A stretch of DNA of 64,000 nucleotides from Prevotella sp. (lineage in GTDB: Bacteria > Bacteroidota > Bacteroidia > Bacteroidales > Bacteroidaceae): contig JAFZUS010000028.1 in the NCBI GenBank assembly GCA_017618275.1, positions 1 through 64,000 on the forward strand, read 5' to 3'. The notes beneath the pieces are model-generated. The model saw only the letters and a program-made list of their open reading frames with translations, was not told where the DNA came from and searched no databases. A program made the translations under genes and the position numbers. Shown in pieces: positions 41,501-46,751 of the stretch; positions within the stretch are counted from its first letter, which is position 1; the number at the start of each line of letters is the position of its first letter.

Positions 41501-42563
41501 TGGCTTGTCGGAAGTATATGGCGGTGCGAAGGATGCTGACGTGAACAGTGATGTCAGCCTGACAATCACCAACGGTACTTACGGTCAGGTGTTTGGAGGC
41601 AATAATGTCGGTGGACGCATCAGTGGTGCTATTACAGTGAACGTTGAGGAAACGGGATGTAAGCCGGTCATCATCGGTGAACTGTATGGTGGCGGTAACA
41701 AAGCCTGCTACTCTATCTATGGCTATAAAGATTCCGGTCGTAAGGACGAAGACGGCAAGACTATATGGTTACCGTTTAAGGCCGGGGATGCTGCCACGAC
41801 TGTTGGAGGAGTGACATATACCCCACAGACTGAAGCAACGAAATACGGTAATCCTGTAGTGAATGTCCATTCATTTACGAGTATCGGTACTATCTACGGT
41901 GGCGGTTATGGTGAAACTGCTGTGATGGTGGGCAGCCCGACGGTGAACGTCGATGTCTACGAAGGCAGATATTACAACGACACTAAATCTGTTATCAATC
42001 CTAATGCTAAAGTGGTAGGAGCAACCGTGAAGTATTCTGGAGAAGGCTATGACAAGGGCTATCCTATTCCGACCCACACGAAGGGTGATATCGGTGCCAT
42101 CAATACCATCTTCGGTGGTGGTAATGCTGCTGAGGTGGTTGGCAACACGACGGTGAACATCGGTACTCATACGGGCGAAGAATTGGATGAGTATGAGAAA
42201 GTGCCTGATGCAGATATCACTGTTGGCACAACAGATGTTTCAAGTTATTATACCTATAGCTCGGCAAGTTATACTGCCGCCTCTGGCACTGCCGTAGAAG
42301 GCACTACCTACTACCAGAAGACAGGCGATGTATATAGTGTAGTGGAAATTGCAGCCGGTTCGGAAATTGGAGCAGACTGCTATACTCTTACCAGCGAAGC
42401 AGGTTATACTGCTGCTACAGGAAAAGCCGCAGCAGATACCACCTACTATTGGAAAAAGACTGTGAAGGGTGCCGACATCCGTGGTAACGTCTATGGCGGC
42501 GGTAACAATGCTCCTGTGACGGGCGACACTAACGTTGTCATCGGAAAACAAGCCACAGAGTAA
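29571..42563 (+). CDS. Giant Gly/Asn-repeat exported protein (P5)
   Basis: About 4330 aa. The open frame extends back into P4, but ATG 29571 is chosen because it opens a signal peptide almost identical to that of P4 (MAYMTRYRLIYTLLLTALLA, cut at MAQ). The chain consists of VYGGG-type repeats gathered in two large units. Unit A (CDKAM or CEKA, then a H-GYSAL[VL]RG segment, GGGE[KI]A[ST]VG[RK]Y, a KR-MM or KRMI stretch, WEYF, and YLETLALAS) recurs about five times. Unit B (GCNNL.GSP to a C-rich VFGGNN block) recurs twice and is shared with P4. Tyr-rich inserts of the form GTAV.GTTYY interrupt the array near nt 32190 and 42280. It ends abruptly at VIGKQATE with no T9SS sorting domain, 21 nt before a strong terminator. 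Export by Sec is clear; how it reaches the surface is not. Confidence 0.82.
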   Translation: MAYMTRYRLIYTLLLTALLAGGSITSMAQTTGVRVKGNVYGGGNLADVKTNTAVNMSTGTVEKNVFGGGKGKADNFTCDKAMVGIGINDDGVTLVSGTGENAIYTLKDGGTTVTITNGRVKGDVYGGGEIGRVERNTIVTIGEEGNTTLTPIVEGHVFGAGKGLETHGYSALVRGNATVTIQGQAEVWQNVHGGGEKASVGRYYVAQTQPDADAYHVRIGMPCYLKAGGKCTVNILDGATIGKEVNTGDVYGAGQGIKPDYRETDDAVTGKKRSKRMMPHVEYASGIGHNPDDEGTTWDYYVDDEGHQDTRYVWEYFTGSTGPNDYLLFVETLARASETDVVIGGKRVDASTITTSSGSPTVKGTVYGGSESGFVYYGTLVNIPNGTVKGDAFGGGKGLDSYSEAGRVRRNTNLTVNGGTVEGNVYGGGSLGDVGYITKNFTNYNHTWKQNNGETPNASHNNSPSAPATNTGVCNVTISNGSTIGINGTVSSEHGNVFGAGKGKDDTWWCEKAMVFATNVNVSGASTKVYGSVFGGGEIGRVEDDAKVTIGTSGGSDAPNITGSVFGAGKGLATHGYSALLRGNTEVTVQGGATVGHSVYGGGEIATVGRYVVVNGVPTEPDGGGDCTVTIKDNAEIAEDVFGAGQGVDPTTYRASGEDRSKRMMVYDSGRDYAGGPYEWEYITTYGTSYDGPKYVWEYFTEAQYRTFLETLALASDTEVEIGGTSGKTTKVNGSVYGGSESGFLQRHTQVTIKDYCEIGTTSGTTGGNVFGGGKGLAGYDAGGRVSGYTDVTISGGTMYGSVYGGGENGIVKGGVKVNMNGGTVNKDVYGGGALADTNTGNGSDYIAVPEIPSNPKNAGLYEKTYVSAGSGTAVAGTTYYEYKDGKHVVKSVAVGDPLTDLYVVEYTSTTNETVVANKAYYTQTHPTTVNLLGGTIKGDAYGGGLGQKTGFYNSQNQIAGSDIPAVVNGDIYVNLGSNGSSTATSFYTIYDNAGTTDKPIQVIKSGRIFGCNNLLGSPQGDVTVTVWRTVAGNGGTKVRTTAAAKASNKTIKENYPDDYESHGYVTPTYEVAAVYGGGNLAPYETVGKKTHVIINGCDLTSIETVYGGGNAAAVPETAVDVNSCYEIGSLFGGGNGKDKYKKGNTWTTNLGANVNGNANTLIYGGTVHEAYGGSNEKGTITGNVTIDIADSGLDPDDPNYCEQNVEKLVGAGKNADVNGDLKIIMGCKPETKIPLVYGGADNANVNGNVELTITSGNFGKVFGGNNDGGSIKGHIFLNIEETTCIPINIDHLYLCGNNAAYSQYGYYVKTTQTEAGTGIGDPDNEIAELTDAGKIQLVPRESADDTHKAVKKYEYDESGGVSWEVYSGDEGDKCEYPAPNLNVISCTSIGEVFGGGYGEDATVYGNPKVNINMIPGAHADEIDRNGVTGNNHALGAIGAVYGGGDAAAVHGNTTVNVGTATTVDVYEFAQVSGEWKLQYGTDGVTPKMHTENVEGAYITGNLYGGGKLADVTGNTYVNVCAEQVAVLDANDEPTGEYTYNIVNITGTDYQGVIIGGNVYGGGEGYAKMEAGTAGEAFLCAKAMIGVDGEGIAHPNGGTNVVIANGTVAGNVYGGGKVGRVEKNTKVTIGIGEGTGTSEAASTPVIEGNVFGAGAGVDTHGYSALVRGTSTVLVEGDAKVLGSVYGGGEKASVGRYKVVDGLPQALNNASAPTSGYCYVTIRGYAEIGPDDMEMTKDGGPSDAGHVFGACQGVLPYDGVNDGVQPFHMNGQQVLDANGKWDGKSWEDEEKKYPVYNANAVLDAGYAKFIKSLALATQTEVTISGNPFIKGSVYGGSENGYVQYDTHVTISGGQIGNGYVQMKDDGTNLDTKRSVNRRYTAKEWADGRLFAESDPDYTAGTDTELEGLVSPDASTHYYTSSLPECASWPYGENIGTAESPQMIYAPYDKFAQTTSGNEEKYEGGSTTHGGRRMGSDGHTFYGNVFGGGSGYYPYKPGRWFEDAGAVYGNTYLTITGGHILTSVYGGNEMTDVGKYDANDNLKLVSGGTCYVTMIGGTIGVPRTLGQIQAHPVTCYLFGAGKGDQRVFFNKSTNVGNAVIHISDDARIYGSVLGGGEDGHVMKDVTLNIGGTVLPTAVSGNSALTSVFTGVSLVGSKTVDEVNYPYIGTWGTSYVDGNVFGGGRGFGGDAYTAGNVAGSVTMKIMGGSILGSVYGGGRLGSVGYGLFDAKTTSGADMPGYGEMRPDNTTESYSGSSGSLANFKRGYVDIEISGGTIGNDHEYLYVAPNTSAADLATLKTNNYMPNTEFELVKDANNNDVYRLKHTKGGNVFAGGMGRRLQLDNSTPISSIDWMKLGNVKQTKLKITGGTIKSNVYGGGELGAVTHANGSTTEGGKTEIEISGTAIIGSEVKETVTIPATDTTPASTQNIVRYTFGSVYGAGMGSEDDTSTEEKIGGRVEGSTKISMSGGTVNASVYGGGELAVVQGSHTIKDYEDNTKTVNVGTEINISAGTIGYDQDGFGGATMGNVYGAGKGSLNTPKAGLIMNNTRIKITGSPTIYHNIYGGGAYASVGTFTFDTNGPTITNETTGTGKAEVIIEGGTIGINGHENGMIFGSSRGDVAKPDASTEKDPNNKLAWVLDTHVVIGTKDSNTGPQIRGSVYGSGENGHVLNNTTVDIHSGTIGIDNDTQKAFDITSNGVTYNGAEYPSRGNVYGGGCGTDTYSITTDTGDDAGTKYYFNPTAGIVRGNATINMDGGKVVRAIYGGGAMGSIGKYHRKTATTTNLYVPEPMESCEPNTGLCTINISRGQVGPDNLKANLDAGNVFGAGRGEIHNTVEYPNLERLVYTNNTIVNVSGTADVKGSVYGGGETGNVLNNTEVNVCAQKQTSGTTVTYTATSGTPTIGGNVYGGGKGSADNFKCDKAMVGLVDQGVDEDNNLQPGGTTVRIFNGTVTGNVYGGGEIARVERNTVVEIGAATGTTAPTIQGSVFAAGAGLETHGYSALVRGTSTVTVQGSAKVKKNVYGGGEKASVGRYKVKIADGNPDDAPDDLPNGMPYGLKAGGISYVVIQGNAEIGTANVATTGHVYGAGQGVEPGNYDFVSEDDYSGEGKYKIDEHQPKRMIGNNTWEYFGSESAYHQYLETLAISASTDVTINGTKTTGYNVMGSVFGGSESGFVYQNTDVKIQGGTVKGDAFGGGRGLASFAEAGRVRWNTNLAVSGGTVEGNVYGGGNLGDVGTIYKPTGSYDYIWRNTDANGNNMDEDHNNTSGNNTIVVTDENPNTNTGICTVTISGGTIGIDDPSDKTKHGNVFGAGEGLATTFWCEKAIAFATNVSISGASTTVKGNVYGGGEVGRIEDDVKVMVGTASASDAPSITGSVFGGGAGVETHGYSALVRGNTKVNVEGRASVGHSVYGGGEIASVGKYGLDKDKMPSILKGGGYCYVTVQGNATITDDVFGAGEGVKSHFDNSNSDRSKRSRRMTVYSNSDDFPDGKQYPASGYTWEYYEDYPGGYAGPKFVWDYLQDGPAYSTYLETLALATHPEVTIDGTASISGSVFGGGELGLTKGSVIVNIQGGTIAEDVYGGGSLADTNTTTKADLNNDGTLEDYSPTTTVKLKSGTINRNVYGGGLGQLAKDAVAEVLYTAEDAEVIAGTKQEGDVKTPGVAAQSAIPAKVYGEVLVELNKPVTTTQTTGEGEGASSTSTTTYGDCVVKGAIFGCNNLNGSPQKDVTVHVYKTQGWTEGTGDNVVSHDVSAGKNSTNPTKNTGVYELTAVYGGGNLAAYYPDGATTSSTAKANVIIDGCKLTSIRSVYGGGNAASAPATEVTVNGTYEIGEVFGGGNGKDSYQIDGKTYENPGANVGYKSYAYHTWNATPDPGQYVVSEYTSSDGAGKDASTKEKREANYAYGTGKTQVNIYGGTVHSIYGGSNSKGNVRVASVALLDGEAVAEGDDDYCPFDVDEAYGGGKNADMDGTATLIMSCINGLSEVYGGAKDADVNSDVSLTITNGTYGQVFGGNNVGGRISGAITVNVEETGCKPVIIGELYGGGNKACYSIYGYKDSGRKDEDGKTIWLPFKAGDAATTVGGVTYTPQTEATKYGNPVVNVHSFTSIGTIYGGGYGETAVMVGSPTVNVDVYEGRYYNDTKSVINPNAKVVGATVKYSGEGYDKGYPIPTHTKGDIGAINTIFGGGNAAEVVGNTTVNIGTHTGEELDEYEKVPDADITVGTTDVSSYYTYSSASYTAASGTAVEGTTYYQKTGDVYSVVEIAAGSEIGADCYTLTSEAGYTAATGKAAADTTYYWKKTVKGADIRGNVYGGGNNAPVTGDTNVVIGKQATE

Positions 42564-42584
42564 TAGCATTGATACCCTTTAAAT

Positions 42585-42625
42585 AGCGCTACGATAACCC
42601 CATGGTTATTTGTAGCGCTTTTTTG
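42585..42625 (+). terminator. Intrinsic terminator of the giant-protein operon
   Basis: AGCGCTAC pairs with GTAGCGCT, and inside it ATAACC pairs with GGTTAT around a CCAT loop; six T residues follow. It lies 21 nt after the P5 stop. Confidence 0.85.
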
Positions 42626-42634
42626 TTAGCCATT

Positions 42635-42744
42635 CCCTTGCTACATCCTTGCTATACCTCTGCTACATCCTTGCTATTCCTTCGCTATTCCTTCGCCCTT
42701 CCTTCGCCCTTCCTTCGCCCTTCCACCTCCCTTGCATCTCCCTT
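42635..42744 (+). repeat. 11-bp tandem repeat downstream of P5
   Basis: Ten units of 11 bp, from CCCTTGCTACA and TCCTTGCTATA through CCTTCGCTATT to three perfect CCTTCGCCCTT (42690-42722), then CCACCTCCCTT and GCATCTCCCTT. It begins just after the P5 terminator and runs up to the Rpn-type remnant. The unit length is that of the P2 array. Confidence 0.85.
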
Positions 42745-42759
42745 CCACTGAAAATATAC

Positions 42760-42906
42760 GGGGCTGAGGCTTGTGAAGTACGTGCTGAAGGTCGGGCTGA
42801 GGCCATGAAGGAAACTGCTCGTAATCTGAAGTCAATTGGGATGCCAAGTGAAGATATCGCAAAAGTGACGGGACTTACTCTGGAAGAAATCAAAGAACTA
42901 TCATGA
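42760..42906 (+). pseudogene. C-terminal remnant of an Rpn/PD-(D/E)XK family transposase
   Basis: The last 48 codons read GAEACEVRAEGRAEAMK, then ETARNLKSIGMP, EDIAKVTGLTLEEIKEL and stop. This matches the Ala/Glu/Gly/Arg-rich linker and the short helix-turn-helix-like tail typical of Rpn-family transposase-associated nucleases of Bacteroidetes. The catalytic PD-(D/E)XK domain is absent; the sequence upstream is the 11-bp repeat array, so any longer frame is an artefact. It is followed by its own intrinsic terminator. Confidence 0.65.
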
Positions 42907-42915
42907 AATAGAAAG

Positions 42916-42939
42916 GCCCTCCGTTTGGGAGGGCTTTTT
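42916..42939 (+). terminator. Intrinsic terminator after the Rpn-type remnant
   Basis: GCCCTCC pairs with GGAGGGC around GTTTG, followed by five T residues. It also separates this strand from the converging mgtC-like gene that ends at 42942. Confidence 0.8.
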
Positions 42940-42941
42940 GG

Positions 42942-43406
42942 TTATTGCTTGTCCGACTTGTCGCGCTTCTTGTCGAACTTCTTTAGGATAATCCTGAAGG
43001 CTTCGAGGCCGACAAGGACAAGGACGGTCGAAAAGGCTGCAAGGATGTACATACCGCCTCCGCAGGCCAGACCGATGGCGGCGGTGACCCAGAGACCGGC
43101 AGCGGTGGTGAGACCACGGATGGCATTCTCGTTCTTCTGGAAGATGATGGTGCCTGCACCGATGAAACCGATACCGGATACGACCTGGGCCGCCACACGC
43201 GATACATCCCAGCGGTGTTCTGGCGATCCGAGAGCACCCTCGAAGCCATAGGCGGAGACAATCATAAACAGGGCCGAACCCAATGCCACGAGGAAGTGGG
43301 TGCGGAAACCGGCTTCCTTGGCACGGTACTCACGTTCCAGACCGATGGCACCGCCTAACAGCGCTGCCACGAATATCCTCAATATAAAATCCCAAGTCAT
43401 TTCCAT
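42942..43406 (-). CDS. MgtC/SapB family membrane protein
   Basis: A 154-aa integral membrane protein with the family hallmarks: an N-terminal RIFVAALLGGAIGLEREYRAKEAG segment with the conserved Glu-Arg-Glu, FRTHFLVALGSALFM, and VVSGIGFIGAGTI followed by an RGLTTAAGLWVTAAIGLA stretch, making four or more membrane helices. The C-terminus is a short Lys-rich cytoplasmic tail (KKFDKKRDKSDKQ), so this is the short form without the extra C-terminal domain of Salmonella MgtC. MgtC proteins influence survival at low magnesium, in some species by acting on the F-ATPase; the role here is unknown. It is the second gene on this strand after the GNAT gene, from which a 7-bp-repeat element separates it. 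Confidence 0.88.
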   Translation of the reverse strand: MEMTWDFILRIFVAALLGGAIGLEREYRAKEAGFRTHFLVALGSALFMIVSAYGFEGALGSPEHRWDVSRVAAQVVSGIGFIGAGTIIFQKNENAIRGLTTAAGLWVTAAIGLACGGGMYILAAFSTVLVLVGLEAFRIILKKFDKKRDKSDKQ

Positions 43407-43410
43407 ATAA

Positions 43411-43553
43411 TAATAATGAGTAATTAGTAATTAGAAATTAGTAATTATGATTACCCTGCAAGCCATTCATGACCGCAAAAATACTGACTGCAAATTCTCG
43501 TCTATAGAAGAAATCATAATTATTCATTACTCATTACTAATTATTAATTCTTT
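43411..43553. repeat. Inverted-arm 7-bp repeat element (non-coding)
   Basis: The left arm (TAATGAG, TAATTAG and AAATTAG-type heptamers ending in TATGATTACC) and the right arm (ATCATAATTA, TTCATTACTCATTAC) are inverted copies around about 70 bp of unique sequence. The right arm supplies the last codons and stop of the GNAT gene (LIISNE). Confidence 0.65.
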
Positions 43554-44672
43554 CTTATAGCACCGGTGGCGGCGGTAGGGGATGGACTCTAAGTATTGCC
43601 ATTGTGAGAGGACACCCTCATTGGTCTCCATCTGAGGACCGGTGACGGCCCACTCGAAGCCGTAGCGCTGGAACTGACGGATGAGGTCGTCGAAGATGAG
43701 GGCATTGGCGCCCTTGCTGCGGTATTCGGGCAGTACACCAATCAACAACAGGTCGACGATATTCGTCTTGTGCCACTTCAGGATCTTCAGCAGATGCCAC
43801 CAGCCGAAAGGCAGGAAGCGTCCGTCGCGGGTCTTTTGTAAGGCGCGGGAGAACGAGGGGAAGGTAATGCCGAAGCCGATCATCTTCTCACCGTCCATGA
43901 CGGCGGTGACGAGGTTCAGGTCGGCAATCTTGATGTAGTCGTTGACGAGTTTGTCTATCTGTTGCTGTGAGAGTTCGGAGAAACCATAGAGGTCTTTGTA
44001 TGTGGCGTTGAGCAGGTGGAACACCTCGCGCCCCCAACCCTCATCAATGAGTTCACGACGCGTGAACTTATGTACGCTGAGGCCATAGCGTTTCTGCACC
44101 AGTTGGGTGGTCTTGGCAAACTTGTCGGGCACCACCTCCGGCACCTTTACCTTATATTCCAGGTAGTCGTTGTCCTTCACAAACCCGCTCATGCGCTCCA
44201 GATGTTGCGCGTAGTAGGGGTGGTTGTAGTTGACATACATCGTGGAGAGTTCCTCGAAACCCTCGACGAGCATTCCCTCACGGTCGGTATCGATGAATCC
44301 CATCGGACCGACAATCTCGTTCATCCCCTTCTCACGCCCCCAGTCTTCAACGGCTTTTAGAAGAGCGGTGGACACCTCGATATCATCGATGAAATCGAAC
44401 CATCCGAAGCGGATGGCCTGGCGCTTCCAGCGTTCGTTGGCACGGTGGTTGATGATGGCTGCCACGCGCCCCACCACCTTTCCTCCGTCCATTGCCAGGA
44501 AGTATTGGGCCTCGCAACACTCAAACGATGGGTTCTTGTCGCGCCGTAACGTCGCCATCTCATCCGAATAAAGATAGGGAACGGCGTAGTTGCTGCCACG
44601 ATAGAGGTCGTAGTAGAACTGGATGAACTGCTCCAATTGCTTGGTATTGGTAACTCTCTTTATCTGAATCAC
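43527..44672 (-). CDS. GNAT-family N-acetyltransferase, Bacteroidetes type
   Basis: A 381-aa cytoplasmic protein. It has a conserved N-terminus (IKRVTNTKQLEQFIQFYYDLY), a middle YFLAMDGGKVVGRVAAI strand that matches the acetyl-CoA fold, DFIDDIEVSTALL.AVEDWGREKGM with an IVGPMGFIDTDREGML segment, and a C-terminal acetyltransferase part (LLLIGVLPEYRSKGANALIFDDLI). Such proteins are widespread in Bacteroidetes; the substrate is unknown. The start is taken as GTG 44672 because conservation begins there and a -7 box lies only 4 nt upstream; the frame stays open upstream but would then include promoter sequence. The last six residues come from a 7-bp-repeat arm, so the original C-terminus may have ended slightly earlier. 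Confidence 0.78.
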   Translation of the reverse strand: MIQIKRVTNTKQLEQFIQFYYDLYRGSNYAVPYLYSDEMATLRRDKNPSFECCEAQYFLAMDGGKVVGRVAAIINHRANERWKRQAIRFGWFDFIDDIEVSTALLKAVEDWGREKGMNEIVGPMGFIDTDREGMLVEGFEELSTMYVNYNHPYYAQHLERMSGFVKDNDYLEYKVKVPEVVPDKFAKTTQLVQKRYGLSVHKFTRRELIDEGWGREVFHLLNATYKDLYGFSELSQQQIDKLVNDYIKIADLNLVTAVMDGEKMIGFGITFPSFSRALQKTRDGRFLPFGWWHLLKILKWHKTNIVDLLLIGVLPEYRSKGANALIFDDLIRQFQRYGFEWAVTGPQMETNEGVLSQWQYLESIPYRRHRCYKKELIISNE

Positions 44673-44676
44673 GCTG

Positions 44677-44684
44677 CAAAGGTA
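44677..44684 (-). promoter_or_regulatory. -7 box of the GNAT gene
   Basis: TACCTTTG on the minus strand ends 4 nt before the GTG start, so the message would start at or next to the start codon (leaderless or nearly so). The -33 box is weak. Confidence 0.5.
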
Positions 44685-44748
44685 CACATTTTTTAGGAAT
44701 AAAACATATTTTTTCTGTGAGAATCTGTGTAATCTGTGGCTTTTTTCG

Positions 44749-44756
44749 TACCTTTG
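44749..44756 (+). promoter_or_regulatory. -7 box of the acyl-CoA synthetase gene
   Basis: TACCTTTG on the plus strand, 23 nt before ATG 44780, divergent to the GNAT promoter. No good TTG lies at the expected spacing. Confidence 0.5.
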
Positions 44757-44779
44757 CATCCAAAATTAGTAGGATACGT

Positions 44780-46588
44780 ATGCAGACAAACAGTCATTTA
44801 TCTCGGTTGATACACGACCAGGCCAAGAAATACGGCGATCGCGAGGTGCTGATCTATAAGGATTTCGGTGGCAAGGAATGGAAATCGATGACCTGGAATC
44901 AGTTCTCTGCGAAGGTCAAGCAGGTGTCGAATGCATTGCTGAACCTCGGTGTGAAGGTGCAGGAGAATGTGGGTGTGTTCTCGCAGAACTCCGTCCAGTA
45001 CCTGTTTACCGACTTCGGTGCGTGGGGCATCCGCGCTGTGACCATCCCTTTCTATGCCACCAGTTCGGAGCAACAGATACAGTTCATGGTCAGCGACGCG
45101 AAGATACGGTTCCTCTTCGTCGGTGAACAGGAACAGTACGACAAGGCCCGTCGTGTGGTGTCGATGTGCCAGACCTTAGAGCGGATCATCATCTTCGACA
45201 AGAATGTACGTATCTCTACCCATGACCCCAATGCGATGTATTTCGACGACTTCCTGAAACTGGGCGAGAACCTGCCCCGTCAGACGGAGGTGGAGGCACT
45301 GCAGGAACAGGCTTCGATGGACGATATCGCGAATATCCTCTATACCTCAGGCACAACTGGCGACTCGAAGGGTGTCATCCTGACTTGCGGACAGTATCAT
45401 GCGGCTATGGAGGCCAATAATAAGTGTGTGCCGGTGGGGGAGAACGACCGCGTACTGAATTTCCTGCCGTTTACGCATATCTTCGAGAAGGGTTGGAAGA
45501 TCCTTTGTCTGACGGAGGGTGCCAAACTGATTGTGAATACCTATCCTCTGGAGGTACAGCAGTCGATGAAGGAGACGCACCCCACCTGCATGTCGTCTGT
45601 ACCCCGTTTCTGGGAGAAGGTGTTTATGGGCGTTCTGGAACAGATAGAGAAGGCAAGTGCCCCGAAGCGGAAACTCTTCCAGCATGCGCTGAACATCGGC
45701 AAGAAGCATAACATCGACTATCTCTCGAAGGGGAAGCGTCCGCCGCTGGCCCTGCATCTGCAATACGAGATGCTCAACAGGACCGTCTTCTCTCTGGTCC
45801 GTAAGGAGTTGGGATTGGAGAATGCCCATTTCTTCCCCACAGCAGGAGCCACGGTGAACCCGCAAGTGGAGGAGTTTGTGCATGCCATCGGTATTAATAT
45901 GGTGGTGGGCTACGGTCTGACGGAATCGTTGGCTACGGTAAGTTGTAACCATTTGGGCGAGCCCTTTACGGTAGGTGGTGTCGGTATTCCCATCGAGGGC
46001 ATCGACATCCGTATCAGCGACGAGGGTGAGGTGCTGCTGAAAGGTCCCACCATCACCATCGGCTACTACAACCGCGACGACCTGACGCGGGAGGCGTTTA
46101 CGGAGGATGGTTACTTCAAGACGGGTGACTCGGGCTACCTGAAGAATGGTGAACTCTTCCTGAAGGAGCGCATCAAGGATCTCTATAAGACTTCAAACGG
46201 CAAATATATCGCCCCGCAGATGATTGAGTCGAAACTGCTGGTGGATAAGTTCATCGACCAGATTGCCATCATCGCCGACCAGCGGAAGTTCGTGTCAGCG
46301 CTGATTATCCCGGTCTATCCGTTGTTGGAGGAATATGCCCGCGAACATAAAATCCCGTTTGAGAACCGTGAGGAACTTTGCGCCAACCCGAAGATCAATG
46401 AGATGATGAAGGAACGTATCGACACGCTCCAGCAGCAGTTAGCCCACTATGAGCAGATCAAGCGCTTCACGCTGTTGCCACACCATTTCTCGATGGAGAG
46501 GGGCGAACTCACCAACACACTGAAGATCAAGCGTCGTGTGCTGAACGAGAACTACAAGCGGGAGATAGATAAGATGTACGAGGAATAA
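44780..46588 (+). CDS. Long-chain acyl-CoA synthetase (AMP-forming)
   Basis: A 602-aa member of the adenylate-forming superfamily that activates fatty acids to acyl-CoA through an acyl-AMP. Visible motifs are the P-loop ILYTSGTTGDSKGV (about residues 185-199), the adenine-binding VVGYGLTES, the TGDSGYL motif and the hinge with LKDLYKTSNGKYIAP replaced here by IKDLYKTSNGKYI, all as in the FadD15-like bacterial group. Length fits the family (about 600 aa). The start ATG 44780 is chosen over an upstream in-frame ATG at 44717 because the latter lies before the promoter. It should act in the cytoplasm or at the inner membrane face in lipid recycling. Its stop runs straight into a 7-bp-repeat element, with prfB behind it. 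Confidence 0.9.
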   Translation: MQTNSHLSRLIHDQAKKYGDREVLIYKDFGGKEWKSMTWNQFSAKVKQVSNALLNLGVKVQENVGVFSQNSVQYLFTDFGAWGIRAVTIPFYATSSEQQIQFMVSDAKIRFLFVGEQEQYDKARRVVSMCQTLERIIIFDKNVRISTHDPNAMYFDDFLKLGENLPRQTEVEALQEQASMDDIANILYTSGTTGDSKGVILTCGQYHAAMEANNKCVPVGENDRVLNFLPFTHIFEKGWKILCLTEGAKLIVNTYPLEVQQSMKETHPTCMSSVPRFWEKVFMGVLEQIEKASAPKRKLFQHALNIGKKHNIDYLSKGKRPPLALHLQYEMLNRTVFSLVRKELGLENAHFFPTAGATVNPQVEEFVHAIGINMVVGYGLTESLATVSCNHLGEPFTVGGVGIPIEGIDIRISDEGEVLLKGPTITIGYYNRDDLTREAFTEDGYFKTGDSGYLKNGELFLKERIKDLYKTSNGKYIAPQMIESKLLVDKFIDQIAIIADQRKFVSALIIPVYPLLEEYAREHKIPFENREELCANPKINEMMKERIDTLQQQLAHYEQIKRFTLLPHHFSMERGELTNTLKIKRRVLNENYKREIDKMYEE

Positions 46589-46751
46589 TGAGTAATTAGT
46601 AATGAGTAATGAATAATTATGATTTGTTCTAAAGGCGAGAATGCAAACCAAAAAGTGAGATTAAGATAGTAATAAGAAAGGAAATGTGGCGAATGAGGAA
46701 CAGCAAGAGTATTCACAATTACTCATTACTAATTACTCATTACTAATTAAA
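46587..46751. repeat. Inverted-arm 7-bp repeat element (non-coding derivative)
   Basis: The left arm (46587-46620) and right arm (46715-46749) consist of TAATTAG/TAATGAG-type heptamers in inverted orientation around about 95 bp. Just inside the right arm, GAGGAACAGCAAGAG matches the end of the four-helix-bundle gene at 48268-48286 (GAGGAATCAGCAGGAG), so this looks like an internally deleted copy of the element at 47875-48328. Confidence 0.6.

Noticed and set aside
42649-42759. N-terminal part of the open frame leading into the Rpn-type remnant
   Set aside because: It is a translation of the 11-bp repeat array and has no similarity to the family; only the last 48 codons are meaningful.
46686-46751. 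N-terminal extension of release factor 2
   Set aside because: The residues come from the right arm of a 7-bp-repeat element; alignment with RF2 begins at ATG 46752.
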